A program made the translations under genes and the position numbers. This document shows positions 53,661 through 62,875 of a stretch of DNA of 64,000 bases, in pieces; within the stretch, counting starts at the first letter, position 1, and each line of letters starts with the position of its first letter. The notes under the pieces were generated by a model. It was not told where the DNA came from and did not search any database. It was given only the letters and a program-made list of their open reading frames with translations. The stretch covers positions 930,001 through 994,000 of the forward strand of contig NZ_CP076547.1 of assembly GCF_018889995.1 (NCBI RefSeq), given 5' to 3'. Origin of the DNA: Subtercola sp. PAMC28395. GTDB lineage: Bacteria; Actinomycetota; Actinomycetes; Actinomycetales; Microbacteriaceae.

Positions 53661-55073
53661 CTAGACCACCAGCCTTGGCTGACTGCGCACTGTGTCTGAC
53701 AGTCTCAGGAGCAGGGCGACGATGATCCAGTTGGCCACCAGTGACGAACCACCGGCCGCCAGGAACGGTGTTGTGAGCCCGGTGAGAGGAATCACACGCG
53801 TTACCCCGCCGATCACGATGAAGACCTGGAGTGCCACCACGAAGGTGAGACCGACGCCGAGCAGACGACCGAAGTCGTCGTGGCCGGCGAAACTGATGCG
53901 CAGTCCTCGGGCGATGAAGAGCAGGTAGAGGCAGAGGATGGCGAAGAGACCGGCCATTCCGAGTTCTTCGCCGAGGCTCGCCACGATGTAGTCGCTCTGC
54001 GCGAGTGGGGTGATGCTGGGCCGGCCCTGGCCGAGACCGGTGCCGATGAGACCGCCATTGGCCAGGCCGAAGAGGCCCTGCACGAGCTGGTAGCTGCCAC
54101 CGTCGGTGTTGTATTGCGCGGGGTCGAACGGGTTCAGCCAGTTCGCGAACCTGTCATTGACGTAGGTGAGCACCTGGCTGGCGACGAGAGCACCCCCCAG
54201 GAACAGCCCGACCCCGAGCACCACCCAACTCAGCCGGGCCGTAGCCACATACAGCATGACGACGAACAGGCCGAAGTAGAGCAGTGCGGTACCGAGGTCG
54301 TGCTGAAAGATGATCACGGCCATCGAGGCGGCCCAGATGACGAGAATCGGGCCGAGATCCCTTGCGCGCGGAAACCGCATGCCGAGGAACTTGCGCCCCA
54401 CCATCGACAAACTGTCGCGGCGCGAGACGAGGTAACCGGCGAAGAAGATGGCCAGGGCGATCTTTGCGACCTCACCGGGCTGGAACGAGAACGGCCCTAC
54501 CCCGATCCAGACCCTTGCACCGTAGATCTCCTTGCCGATTCCCGGCAGGATGGGAAGCAGGAGCAGAACGCCTGAGATGACCATGAAGACATAGGTGTAC
54601 CGCTGAAGTACGCGATGGTTGCGAATCACGATGATCACCGCCAGTGCTACGACGATCGCAACCGCACTCCAGACGACCTGGCGCGTCGCGGTGCTGTCCC
54701 AGCCCGTGGCGTTCTGTTCGAGGTCGATACGGTAGATCTCCGCGATGCCGATGCCGTTCAGCAGCGTAGCGATGGGCAGGATGAACGGGTCGGCGTTGGG
54801 TGCGACGAAACGCAGAGCCACGTGCATGCCGATGACAAGGGTCGAGAGGCCGGCACCGAGAAGAGCCACCTGGCCGAAGTCGACTGCGCCCAGAGCGCCG
54901 AGTTGCACCATGACAACGGCGGCGGCATTGATGATGCAGGCGAAGAGAAGAAGGAAGATCTCGAGGTTGCGAAGCTTCTCAGGCACCCGGATGCGCCGCA
55001 GGGGCTTCTCCCGTGCCCCGACGCTTGCGTACTCGGGCTTCGCTGTCAGCAGGGCGGTTTCTGTGTCATCCAC
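53661..55073 (-). CDS. rodA: RodA/FtsW-type peptidoglycan glycosyltransferase (SEDS family)
   Basis: A SEDS polymerase, 470 aa with about 12 membrane helices, that polymerises lipid II with PbpA as partner. Conserved segments are PGIGKEIYGARVWIGVGPFS, FQPGEVAKIALAIFFAGYL and IPLTGLTTPFLAAGGSSLVA. The N-terminal extension of about 35 residues (MDDTETALLTAKPEYASVG) is cytoplasmic. Start is GTG 55073, eight bases inside pstP. RodA rather than FtsW is favoured by the operon, which matches mycobacterial rodA-pbpA. Confidence 0.95.
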   Translation of the reverse strand: MDDTETALLTAKPEYASVGAREKPLRRIRVPEKLRNLEIFLLLFACIINAAAVVMVQLGALGAVDFGQVALLGAGLSTLVIGMHVALRFVAPNADPFILPIATLLNGIGIAEIYRIDLEQNATGWDSTATRQVVWSAVAIVVALAVIIVIRNHRVLQRYTYVFMVISGVLLLLPILPGIGKEIYGARVWIGVGPFSFQPGEVAKIALAIFFAGYLVSRRDSLSMVGRKFLGMRFPRARDLGPILVIWAASMAVIIFQHDLGTALLYFGLFVVMLYVATARLSWVVLGVGLFLGGALVASQVLTYVNDRFANWLNPFDPAQYNTDGGSYQLVQGLFGLANGGLIGTGLGQGRPSITPLAQSDYIVASLGEELGMAGLFAILCLYLLFIARGLRISFAGHDDFGRLLGVGLTFVVALQVFIVIGGVTRVIPLTGLTTPFLAAGGSSLVANWIIVALLLRLSDTVRSQPRLVV

Positions 55074-56394
55074 CGGGTGTCACCCCCGTTGGTGACGGCG
55101 TAGGAGTGGGGGTCGGTGCGGCCGTCGTCGGAGTGGTGAGGTCGCCGGTCGGTGGTACACCGCTGAGGGCTGCGTCCTGCAGCCGTTGCACAACGGCGCG
55201 CGCTGCCCCGATCGAGTCCGCGCTGATGGTGTTCTTCACCTGCGACTGTGTGTAGCTCGGCAGGGTGTCGACGGGGATGGAGGTCGTCTCAGAGACATGG
55301 GAGAGTGAAATCGGCCCGATCGTCTGTTGAACGCCCTGGAATACTGCGACCTTGCCGTCGGAAACGCCGACGAAGTACCTGCTCTGGGTCCACTGGTAGC
55401 TGAGGAGAAGTCCGATGGCAATGGCGATCGCGACGACGATGCTGCCGATCAGCCAGGTTCGCTTGCGCCGACGGCTGCGCCGTCGACCCTCGTCGATGAG
55501 TTCGTCGAGGTAGTCGTCCGACTGCGCTTCGAAGTGGCTGGGCTGCACGGGGCGCGGGTGCAGGCGGATGCCGGGAATCCTGGTGCTGCGCCGGCCGGGA
55601 GCGCCGTCGAAGGCGATCGGCTTCGACGCGGCCCCGACCGTCTGCGCGATGTAGGTGCTGCCGGTGAACGATTCGCTGATGTCGACGATCACGATGGTCA
55701 CGTTGTCGGGCGCCCCGTGGTCGAGGCTCTCGCTCACCAGGAGGTCGGCGACCTCCTCTGGCGTGGCTGTTCCAGACAGAGCCTCGGCGATCTGCTCGTT
55801 CTCGACGACACCCGTCAGCCCGTCTGAACAGAGCAGCCACCGGTCACCCGGTCGGGTGTCCATGACCTGCAGGTCGACGTCAGGCGTCGAATCCACGTCC
55901 CCGAGCACACGCATGAGAACCGACCGTCGAGGATGGACTTTGGCTTCTTCTGCCGTGATTCTGCCGTTGTCGACCAGTCGCTGAACGAAGGTGTGGTCGG
56001 TGGTGATCTGAGTGAGTTTGCCATCGCGATAGCGGTAGATTCGTGAGTCGCCGATGTGCGCCAGAGCCACACTGTGCCCGACTCGCACGAGGGCGCTCAG
56101 TGTCGTGCCCATGCCAGTGAGCTCCGGATGCTCGTACACCGCTTCGGCCAGGATGGCGTTCGCGCTGACAATCGCCTCCTGCAGGGCGAATTCCGCATCG
56201 ACGGCCGAGCTGTACTCGCCGTCGATCTCCAGCAGCTTGTTCAGGGCCAGGGCGCTCGCGACATCGCCACCGGCATGCCCGCCCATGCCGTCCGCGACCG
56301 CGAACAGGGACTTGCCGGCGTACCCGGAGTCCTGGTTGTTCGAGCGCACCTTACCGACATGGGAGACGGCTGCGCTTGCGGTCACTAACGCCAT
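55066..56394 (-). CDS. pstP: PP2C-family Ser/Thr phosphatase PstP
   Basis: A membrane-bound phosphatase, 442 aa, that reverses PknA/PknB phosphorylation. The PP2C core (1-235) has the metal-binding FAVADGMGGHAGGDVAS, LAHIGDSRIYRYRDG, LLCSDGLTGVVE and HGAPDNVTIVIVD. A cytoplasmic linker, one membrane helix (WLIGSIVVAIAIAIGLLLS) and an extracellular region ending in a Pro/Thr stretch follow, the normal PstP layout. It lies 18 bases after fhaB. Confidence 0.96.
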   Translation of the reverse strand: MALVTASAAVSHVGKVRSNNQDSGYAGKSLFAVADGMGGHAGGDVASALALNKLLEIDGEYSSAVDAEFALQEAIVSANAILAEAVYEHPELTGMGTTLSALVRVGHSVALAHIGDSRIYRYRDGKLTQITTDHTFVQRLVDNGRITAEEAKVHPRRSVLMRVLGDVDSTPDVDLQVMDTRPGDRWLLCSDGLTGVVENEQIAEALSGTATPEEVADLLVSESLDHGAPDNVTIVIVDISESFTGSTYIAQTVGAASKPIAFDGAPGRRSTRIPGIRLHPRPVQPSHFEAQSDDYLDELIDEGRRRSRRRKRTWLIGSIVVAIAIAIGLLLSYQWTQSRYFVGVSDGKVAVFQGVQQTIGPISLSHVSETTSIPVDTLPSYTQSQVKNTISADSIGAARAVVQRLQDAALSGVPPTGDLTTPTTAAPTPTPTPSPTGVTPGG

Positions 56395-56412
56395 TGTGTG
56401 GATTCCCTGCCG

Positions 56413-57084
56413 CTAGCGCCGGAGTTCAAAACTGGTTGACCCAATTTTGATCGGCGTGTTCAGCGGGACAGGAGTGGGTTGGGTGACGCGCTTACCGTCA
56501 AGAAAAGTCCCATTGGTCGAGTCGAGGTCCTGGATGACCCACTCATTGTTCCAATTGAGAAGCCGGGCGTGATGGGTCGAAGTGTAGTCGTCGCGGATCA
56601 CGACGCTGGAATCCGTTGAGCGACCGATGGTCAGCGGTTCGACACCGAGTTCGATCTCGGTGCCGCCCTTGGTGCCCGAGGTGATCACCAGCTTGTGTGC
56701 GTTGCTCGTCGTTGCACGAGGGTGCACCCCGGCACTGGAACCTTCCAAGGGTGTGAAGACCGGGATCTTCGACTGCGGTGGCGGGGTCGGTGGGTGAGAT
56801 GGAGCGAGCGGAGTCGCTGACGCTGCGGCACCGACGACGACGCCAGCTACGGGTGGTGCCCCTCGCGGGGGCTGTTGCGCACCTACCGCGCCGACCCCGG
56901 CGCCTGCAGTGGTGTTGGCGCCCGGAAACGGGTCGGCGGGCGCTGCCGCTGCAGAGGGGTCGCGCATCTTGCGCACGCGCTGGCCGAAGAGGTCGGAGCG
57001 CATCGCGTAGACGATCACGAAGACGAAGACCCAGAGAAGCGCGAGGAATCCGAATCGCAGGATGAGCAGGGTGAGTTCACTCAT
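56413..57084 (-). CDS. fhaB: FHA-domain protein FhaB
   Basis: A 223-aa protein with an N-terminal membrane helix (LTLLILRFGFLALLWVFVFV), a Pro/Ala-rich linker, and a C-terminal FHA domain (LTIGRSTDSSVVIRDDYTST, HHARL, QDLDSTNGTFLDG) that binds phosphothreonine. It is the FipA/FhaB orthologue, which links PknA/B signalling to division in mycobacteria. ATG 57084 overlaps the fhaA stop; a GTG three codons upstream is less likely. Confidence 0.94.
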   Translation of the reverse strand: MSELTLLILRFGFLALLWVFVFVIVYAMRSDLFGQRVRKMRDPSAAAAPADPFPGANTTAGAGVGAVGAQQPPRGAPPVAGVVVGAAASATPLAPSHPPTPPPQSKIPVFTPLEGSSAGVHPRATTSNAHKLVITSGTKGGTEIELGVEPLTIGRSTDSSVVIRDDYTSTHHARLLNWNNEWVIQDLDSTNGTFLDGKRVTQPTPVPLNTPIKIGSTSFELRR

Positions 57085-57929
57085 AGGTCCCACCGGAATC
57101 CGCCGGGATCAGGATGCTCCTGGTCGACTGGCGAGTCGTTCGGGATCACGGGGGCGCCGGCGGCAGATTGCTCCTGCTGCGCTGGCCGGGCAGCGTTCGC
57201 CGGCCGATCTACGGGAATCGGACGAGCCGACTCGCTCGGCGCCTGCGCAGCGGCAGTGGTGTCGTGGGTCTGGGCCAGCACTCGGAAGACGACCCTGGTG
57301 CGCCCGATCTGAATCACCGAGTCGGGTTCGAGTATCGCCCTGCTGAAGGCCTGGCCATTCAGTTGCGACCCGTTCGTGGAGCCGAGGTCTCTCGCCTCTG
57401 CCTTGTGGCCGTCCCAGAGGACCTCGATGTGCTTTCGCGAGATGCCTGTGTCGTCGACGGTGATGTCGGCCTCACGACCGCGACCGATGATGGTGCGGCT
57501 TGCCGTGAGTGGGTAACGCTTGCCCCCGACATCTATCACGGGGGTCCAGGTGACGTCTCGCTGGATGGTCGAACTCACGATCTCGAGAACACCGGTGCTC
57601 AGCTTGGCGACCTCGGTGAGCTTCACGCTGATGCCACCTGCGAACTGGAAACTCTGGGTCGTGGCGTGTTTCTGCACGATCTCAGTCAGGTCGTCGATGA
57701 GTGTGGGGCCGATGGCACTCATGCGCTGGAAATCGCTTGAACTCAGGTTCACCACAAAACTGTTCGGCACCAGGATGCGGTCGCGGGAGACCACCGCCGC
57801 CTTGGTATCAAGCTCGCGCTTCAATGCGGAGCCGATCTCAACCGGTTGCAGCCCCGAACGAAAGGTCTTGGCGAATGCGCCGTTGACAGCACGTTCGAGA
57901 CCCTTCTCGAAGTTGTCCAGTATTCCCAC
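57081..57929 (-). CDS. fhaA: FHA-domain protein FhaA (DUF3662 + FHA)
   Basis: A 282-aa cytoplasmic protein. The N-terminal DUF3662 domain is residues 1-125 (MGILDNFEKGLERAVNGAF, VPNSFVVNLSSSDFQRM); a flexible middle follows. The FHA domain is at 145-230 (TIIGRGREADITVDDTGIS, RKHIEVLW, LGSTNGSQLNG). Mycobacterial FhaA restrains MurJ/MviN-dependent wall synthesis through phosphorylated partners. GTG 57929 has GGGAGACGA upstream. It is the first gene of the seven-gene cell-growth operon. Confidence 0.95.
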   Translation of the reverse strand: MGILDNFEKGLERAVNGAFAKTFRSGLQPVEIGSALKRELDTKAAVVSRDRILVPNSFVVNLSSSDFQRMSAIGPTLIDDLTEIVQKHATTQSFQFAGGISVKLTEVAKLSTGVLEIVSSTIQRDVTWTPVIDVGGKRYPLTASRTIIGRGREADITVDDTGISRKHIEVLWDGHKAEARDLGSTNGSQLNGQAFSRAILEPDSVIQIGRTRVVFRVLAQTHDTTAAAQAPSESARPIPVDRPANAARPAQQEQSAAGAPVIPNDSPVDQEHPDPGGFRWDL

Positions 57930-58137
57930 TCGTCTCCCATGATCGGTGCGACAGACGCAGGGGTCTGCACAAGGTTCCGGCCTGAATGCTATGACAGATG
58001 TTACTTGCCGTTGGTGTTAAAGCACTGCGGCGGCGAATTTGTGTGAACTTCGGAGCTTCATCGAGCCCTGTGGAGGACGCGTCGTGCTCGAGCGTCATTT
58101 CGGATTCCGCCCAAGGGGTGCTAACCTCGCTGAGTTG

Positions 58138-58224
58138 GCGCGAGTGGCGGAATTGGTAGACGCGCACGGTTCAGGTCCGTGTGTTCGTAAGGACGTGGGG
58201 GTTCAAGTCCCCCTTCGCGCACCA
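58138..58224 (+). tRNA. leuT: tRNA-Leu (CAG)
   Basis: A class II tRNA with a long variable arm. Acceptor GCGCGAG pairs with TTCGCGC, anticodon CAG is at 58172-58174, the variable arm is at about 58183-58197, and the T-arm contains GGTTCAAGTCC. The CCA end is encoded (58222-58224), unlike the other two tRNAs here. A TAACCT -10 element is at 58122-58127. Confidence 0.96.
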
Positions 58225-58230
58225 GCAGTT

Positions 58231-58269
58231 GAAGGCCCCCGACCGGTATGAAACCGGCCTGGGGCCTTC
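58231..58269 (+). terminator. terminator after tRNA-Leu
   Basis: GAAGGCCCC/GGGGCCTTC arms with an inner CCGG/CCGG pairing and a loop of seven bases, six bases after the tRNA. The T-run is weak. Confidence 0.75.
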
Positions 58270-58411
58270 GTCGTCTGGCCTCGTGGGCAGGGAGGCTGTT
58301 CAGGTGCACGGGATTCCGGCCTACGACTTTCCGATCATCCATACCCGATGCTTTAAAGCATCAGGTTCCAACGCTCTGGCCAGCCATGGTTCTGGCAAGT
58401 ATTCATGAGGT

Positions 58412-58714
58412 ATGTCTGAACCGCAGTCCGAAGCCTCCCGCGTTGTCGGCGAGCGCATTCGTGCAACCCGGCTCAAGCTCGGGCTGAGCCAGGAAGACAT
58501 CGCCGACCTGGCGGAGATGCACGTCACCAATGTGGGCAAGATCGAGCGGGGTCAGGCGAACCCCACACTCTCGACGCTGGTGAGCCTGGCCGGCGCCCTC
58601 AATGTCGATGCCGCCGAATGGATCGCTAACCTGACGACTGCGATGCTCCCGGAGCGCACGCACACGGTGACGGCCGCTGACCTGATTCGGGAACGCCACC
58701 GCCTGGCGCGCTGA
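58412..58714 (+). CDS. XRE-family helix-turn-helix regulator
   Basis: A 100-aa protein, almost all of it one XRE DNA-binding domain: GERIRATRLKLGLSQEDIAD, with recognition helix HVTNVGKIERGQANPTL. A short tail follows. No toxin partner is adjacent and no phage genes are close, so its targets are unknown. It starts at ATG 58412 and is convergent with the HAD phosphatase. Confidence 0.85.
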   Translation: MSEPQSEASRVVGERIRATRLKLGLSQEDIADLAEMHVTNVGKIERGQANPTLSTLVSLAGALNVDAAEWIANLTTAMLPERTHTVTAADLIRERHRLAR

Positions 58715-58756
58715 CGACCCCGAGGGTCAGTCGGCCATCCGGAGGCTCTACACGCC

Positions 58757-59434
58757 CTAGATGAGAAGCGACCGCAGCTGGTCGACAGAGTGCACGATGG
58801 CGATCGCGCCTTCGGCCTCGGCCGGTGAGCCGTAACCCCACTCGACCATGATCGGCGGGATTCCGTGTTCGGCCGCGCCCTCCATGTCGTGGATGCGGTC
58901 GCCCACGAGCACGAGATTCGAGAGGTCGACATCAAGGGCACGAAGGCGAACCAGTGCTTCGTCGATCACGTCGGCCTTGGCACTTCGCGTCTCGTCTTCG
59001 CTCGCACCAGTGATCACGACGAACGCGTGGCTGAGATCGAGGTGCTCGAGAATCCGATGTGCCTGAACCTCAGATTTCGAGGTGGTGATGGCCAGCGGAA
59101 TGCCGGACTTGTGCAGGAACTTCACGAGGCCGACCATGCCGGGGAACGTCACGGCGTCGTCTTGTGGCCCTTCGCTGGCAGCCAGGTCGCGGTAGACGAG
59201 CAGCGCTTCCTTGGCCTCGAACTCATTCATGCCGGCAACCAGTTCGAACCCGATGAGAATGGGGGGCCCGACAAAGTGCACCAGTTCTTCTGGCGGCGGC
59301 ACCGGGCGCCCGAGCGCAGCGAGCGTTCGCGACAGTCTCCCGATGATTCCGGGCGCCGAGTCGGTGATCGTGCCGTCGAGGTCGAAGAGAATGCACGACC
59401 ACGGCTTGTGTTTCGGGTCAAGTGGAGTAGTCAT
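58757..59434 (-). CDS. HAD-family hydrolase, phosphoglycolate-phosphatase-like
   Basis: A 225-aa HAD phosphatase. Motif I is LFDLDGTITDSAPGI (both catalytic Asp present), motif II AITTSKSEVQAHRI, motif III lysine in TRSAKADVIDEAL, and motif IV VLVGDRIHDMEGA. A helical cap lies between residues 30 and 100. The subgroup includes Gph and pyrophosphatase-like enzymes; the substrate cannot be inferred. Start is ATG 59434. Confidence 0.9.
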   Translation of the reverse strand: MTTPLDPKHKPWSCILFDLDGTITDSAPGIIGRLSRTLAALGRPVPPPEELVHFVGPPILIGFELVAGMNEFEAKEALLVYRDLAASEGPQDDAVTFPGMVGLVKFLHKSGIPLAITTSKSEVQAHRILEHLDLSHAFVVITGASEDETRSAKADVIDEALVRLRALDVDLSNLVLVGDRIHDMEGAAEHGIPPIMVEWGYGSPAEAEGAIAIVHSVDQLRSLLI

Positions 59435-59524
59435 CCGGGCAATTCTAGGGCTCCGTTGTCACAGGCTCTTTTCCCGGCGAATTACACTCGCCAGATAGAA
59501 CACGCATCTGCTCCCCAGAAAAAA

Positions 59525-60691
59525 GTGACCGCCGGCCTGGTTTTCACGGTGGTACTCGTTGTACTCGCTGCGATCGTGGTGGCCACGGGCATCCTGCCGG
59601 CCTCGGACTCAGTGGCGCTGCTCGAGCGAGTGGGCCCGGTGCTCGGGTTCGTCGTCGGCATCACCATCGTCACTGAACTTGCTGCCGATGCCGGGCTGTT
59701 CGCCGTACTCTCTGACCGACTGGCCCGCTGGGGCGGCCGCAGGGTATGGATGCTCTGGCTCTTCGTTCTCGTTCTCGCAACGTTCAGCACGATCTTCCTC
59801 TCGCTCGATACGACTGCGGTGCTCGTGACGCCCGTCGTCGTGCTGCTCGCCCTGCACGCGGGGATCTCCCCCATTCCCTTCGCCATCGCCACCGTGTGGC
59901 TCGCCAACACGGCGTCGCTGCTGCTGCCGATCTCGAACCTGACGAACCTGCTTGCGGCTGAACAGATGTCGGGGGGCAGCCCGCTGGCTTTCGCGAGCAT
60001 AGTGTGGGCGCCGGCTGCGGTGGGCGTCGTGGTTCCGGTGGTCATTCTCTCGCTGCTGTTCCGCCGGCGTCTGCGGGGCAGCTATGACGTGCCAGAGCGT
60101 GCAGCCGTGGCCGATCGCACCCTCCTGGTGATCTCGGCCGTCGTCGTCGTCATTCTGCTCCCGGCGCTGGTGTCGGGGGTGCCGGTGTGGATTCCCGCAA
60201 GCATCGGAGCGCTCGTGCTTCTGGTCGCGTTCGTGGTGCGCCGGCCTGCAACGCTTCGCTGGAGACTCATTCCGTGGTCTCCGGTCGCGATCGCTGCTGG
60301 GCTCTTCGTGCTCGTCGAAGCCGCCCAGGTGCACGGGCTCTCGGATGCTGTCGCCGCCGTCTCCGGTTCGGGCGAGTCGTTTCCCGCCCTCCTCCAGCTC
60401 TCGGGGCTCGGGGCCCTGTCGGCCAATGGCATCAACAACCTGCCTGCCTATCTGGTTCTGGAACCGGCGGCCGGTTCACCCGCGAGGCTGGCCGCACTGT
60501 TGATCGGCGTGAACCTGGGGCCGCTCATCACGCCATGGGCATCGCTCGCGACTCTGTTGTGGCACCAGCGCGTCACAGCTCTCGGGGTCTCGGTGCCGTG
60601 GTCGCGTTTTGTTGTGCTCGGTCTCGTCGGTGTCGCTGTCCTGCTGCCGCTGGCGACCCTGGCCCTCTGGCTGACAACCGGCGCCCCCTGA
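59525..60691 (+). CDS. ArsB/NhaD/SLC13-type ion permease
   Basis: A membrane protein of about 388 aa with some 10-11 helices. Family-like segments are FVVGITIVTELAADAGLFAV, FLSLDTTAVLVTPVVV, VWLANTASLLLPISNLTNLL and LSANGINNLPAYLV; the internal repeated NTAS/NNLP re-entrant motifs fit the ArsB/citrate-transporter superfamily. There is no arsenic-resistance gene nearby, so the substrate is unknown. No ATG is available; GTG 59525 just before the first helix is the likely start, with poor ribosome-binding sequence, so this end is uncertain. Confidence 0.82.
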   Translation: MTAGLVFTVVLVVLAAIVVATGILPASDSVALLERVGPVLGFVVGITIVTELAADAGLFAVLSDRLARWGGRRVWMLWLFVLVLATFSTIFLSLDTTAVLVTPVVVLLALHAGISPIPFAIATVWLANTASLLLPISNLTNLLAAEQMSGGSPLAFASIVWAPAAVGVVVPVVILSLLFRRRLRGSYDVPERAAVADRTLLVISAVVVVILLPALVSGVPVWIPASIGALVLLVAFVVRRPATLRWRLIPWSPVAIAAGLFVLVEAAQVHGLSDAVAAVSGSGESFPALLQLSGLGALSANGINNLPAYLVLEPAAGSPARLAALLIGVNLGPLITPWASLATLLWHQRVTALGVSVPWSRFVVLGLVGVAVLLPLATLALWLTTGAP

Positions 60692-60727
60692 CCCTGCGGG
60701 CTGCTCGCGGCGAACCCAACGGGGTCA

Positions 60728-60760
60728 ATGGGAAGCGGCGGCGTGTACGTCGCTTCCCAT
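60728..60760. terminator. bidirectional terminator between permease and nucS
   Basis: ATGGGAAGCG/CGCTTCCCAT, a perfect ten-base stem with further partial pairing inside a 13-base loop, in the 145-bp gap between convergent genes. Confidence 0.65.
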
Positions 60761-60836
60761 GTTTCCCGGGGAGCAGACCTCAGCTCCGCAAGCTCTCCCA
60801 GCAGTTCGCCGCAGAGGCGGCGGCGAACCAGACAGT

Positions 60837-61532
60837 TCAAAACAGTGTGGGGACCCCGCTGTCGAGGCCGCGCATGGCATCGTAGTCGAGCAACAGGGTG
60901 CGGATTCCGCGGTCGTGCGCCAGGGTGCGGGCCTGTGGCTTGATCTCCTGGGCTGCGAAGATTCCCGTCACCGGAGCAAGGTGCGGGTCGCGATTCATCA
61001 GTTCGAGGTAACGGGTGAGTTGTTCGACACCGTCGATGTCTCCACGCCGCTTGAGTTCCACCGCAACTGCTGCCCCGTTCGCGTCTCGGGCGAGAATGTC
61101 GACAGGGCCGATTGCCGTCATGTATTCGCGGCGAACGAGGGTGTGCCCCTCTCCCAGCAGTTCGATCTGTTCGGCGAGCAGCTTCTGGAGATGCGCCTCG
61201 ACGCCGTCTTTGATCAGCCCGGGGTCGATTCCCAGGTCATGGGAGGTGTCGGTGAACACTTCATGGATCGACACGACGAGGAGGTCGGCCGTCTTCGCGT
61301 GAGTGACCTTCCAGAGTTCGGTGATGCCGGCATCCTGCTGCTCGTCGTCTGGGGCGAGGATCTGCAGCGTGCAGGGTGGGCTCATCCAGTTGAGCGGCTT
61401 GTACGAGCCCCCGTCGGAGTGCACCAGAATGCTGCCGTCGTTCTTCAGCATGAGCAGGCGTGTGGCCAGGGGCAGGTGGGCGCTCAGCCTCCCCGCGTAG
61501 TCAACGGCACATTTCGCAATAACAAGTCGCAC
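60837..61532 (-). CDS. nucS: mismatch-specific endonuclease NucS/EndoMS
   Basis: A 231-aa endonuclease that cuts both strands at mismatches and replaces MutS/MutL in most actinobacteria. The N-terminal dimerisation domain begins [20 protein letters not shown]. The C-terminal RecB-like nuclease has [39 protein letters not shown] residues: catalytic Asp in PVDILARD and Glu-x-Lys in VAVELKR. The C-terminal tail GVPTLF fits a clamp-binding motif; dnaN is about 25 kb away. Start is GTG 61532, nine bases after the MFS gene. Confidence 0.95.
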   Translation of the reverse strand: MRLVIAKCAVDYAGRLSAHLPLATRLLMLKNDGSILVHSDGGSYKPLNWMSPPCTLQILAPDDEQQDAGITELWKVTHAKTADLLVVSIHEVFTDTSHDLGIDPGLIKDGVEAHLQKLLAEQIELLGEGHTLVRREYMTAIGPVDILARDANGAAVAVELKRRGDIDGVEQLTRYLELMNRDPHLAPVTGIFAAQEIKPQARTLAHDRGIRTLLLDYDAMRGLDSGVPTLF

Positions 61533-61541
61533 CCCGAAAGC

Positions 61542-62780
61542 CTACGAGGTTCTGCGGGCGAATCTGCCGGTGAGTTCGCGGGCCGCAGGGGCCGCGAGGG
61601 CCGCGAGGACGAGCAGCGCAAGTACGACGTACAGCGCGTTCAGGATGCCGAATTGCTGGCCGAGAAAGCCGAGCAGCGGCGGGCCGGCAAGGAAGGCGAC
61701 GTAGCCGATGATTGCGACCGCGCTGACCCGGGCGGCAGCCGTCTTGGGGTCGTCGGAGGCCGCGGAGATTCCGACCGGGAACCCGAGCGACGACCCGATT
61801 CCCCACAGCGCAGCGCCCAGCATGGCCGACCAGAGCGCGGGAGTGAGAATGAAGATGAGCAGGCCGATGGCACCGACGAGGGCAGACCACCGCAGCACCG
61901 GCACACGGCCGAGCCGGTCGAGAATGGGGCCGCCTGCGACGCGGCCGACGGTCATCGCCACCACGAAGACACCGAACATCAGCGCACCGGTCGTATTGCT
62001 CTGGTTGTGGCCGTCGACGGTGGCCAGGGCGATCCAGTCGTTGGCTGACCCCTCGGCGAACGCCATGCCGAGCATGATCAGGCCGATGAGCAGCAGCCTC
62101 GAATCGGCCCAGACGGCCAAGCCTTCCCTGACCCGCACGCGAAAGGGAGTCTTCGCGCTGGTCGAGGGGTCTTCGACATCTACTTCGTGGGGGATGAATC
62201 GCACGACTACAACGCCCGTGAGGATGATGAGAACGGCCAAGGCCGTGAGATGCCAGGAGACAGGAATGCCGAGGCCAGAAGCGGCAGCGCCGATGAGAGC
62301 GCCGATCACTGTGCCCAGGCTGAAGAAGGCATGCATCAACGGGAGAAGCGTTCGACCGATCGCACGCTCCGCTGCTGCTCCCTCCACGTTCATCGTCACG
62401 TCGAGTGAGCCGTTGCCGAATCCGAGAACGGCGAGGAACACGGTTGCAAGGAAGGGCTCAGGAAACACGGCAGCAGAGATTCCCGCTCCAGCGAGACCGA
62501 TGCCGTTCAGACTGAGCGAGAGGATCACTGCCCCCCGAGGGCCGAGCCTGGCGATGAATTGCGGGGCGACGACGAGACCGAGGATGGCCCCGAACGACAG
62601 GCCGAGGATCATCAGGCCCACAGCCGAGGTGTCAAGGCCGAGTTCGTCGCGCACTGCCGGAAGTCGGGAAACCCAGGTGGCGATGGAGAGCCCGCTGAGG
62701 GTGAAGATCACGAAGACGGCATTCCGCCAGGCAATGAGGTGCAAGCGGGTCGCCGACTGCGGGGCGGCTGGCTGGGTCAT
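61542..62780 (-). CDS. MFS transporter
   Basis: A 412-aa, 12-helix major facilitator, in the FucP/YbjJ-like group by general pattern. The loop 2-3 motif appears as LVVAPQFIARLGPRGAV, and a matching repeat GGPILDRLGRVPVLRW lies in the second half. Substrate unknown. ATG 62780 has AAGGAAT upstream. It is divergent from a LacI-type regulator that probably controls it, and is followed by nucS nine bases later, so nucS may partly share its transcript. Confidence 0.9.
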   Translation of the reverse strand: MTQPAAPQSATRLHLIAWRNAVFVIFTLSGLSIATWVSRLPAVRDELGLDTSAVGLMILGLSFGAILGLVVAPQFIARLGPRGAVILSLSLNGIGLAGAGISAAVFPEPFLATVFLAVLGFGNGSLDVTMNVEGAAAERAIGRTLLPLMHAFFSLGTVIGALIGAAASGLGIPVSWHLTALAVLIILTGVVVVRFIPHEVDVEDPSTSAKTPFRVRVREGLAVWADSRLLLIGLIMLGMAFAEGSANDWIALATVDGHNQSNTTGALMFGVFVVAMTVGRVAGGPILDRLGRVPVLRWSALVGAIGLLIFILTPALWSAMLGAALWGIGSSLGFPVGISAASDDPKTAAARVSAVAIIGYVAFLAGPPLLGFLGQQFGILNALYVVLALLVLAALAAPAARELTGRFARRTS

Positions 62781-62837
62781 GGTGATTCCTTGGGAACAAG
62801 CTCAGGATGCGGAGTCCGACGGGGGGATCTGTCAAAG

Positions 62838-62868
62838 TCGAATCGATTCGATTTCTTTGGACTACGCT
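62838..62868. promoter_or_regulatory. putative LacI-family operator and leaderless promoter
   Basis: TCGAATCGATTCGA (62838-62851) is a perfect 14-base palindrome between the divergent MFS and lacI-type genes. TACGCT (62863-62868) is a -10 element seven bases before the regulator's GTG. The palindrome covers the expected -35 region, a position suited to autorepression. Confidence 0.5.
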
Positions 62869-62875
62869 ATTCGAT

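Noticed and set aside
58865..60691. A 608-codon reading of the permease gene starting inside the HAD gene
   Set aside because: The first 220 codons are antisense to the HAD phosphatase and unrelated to permeases; the membrane domain begins near 59525.
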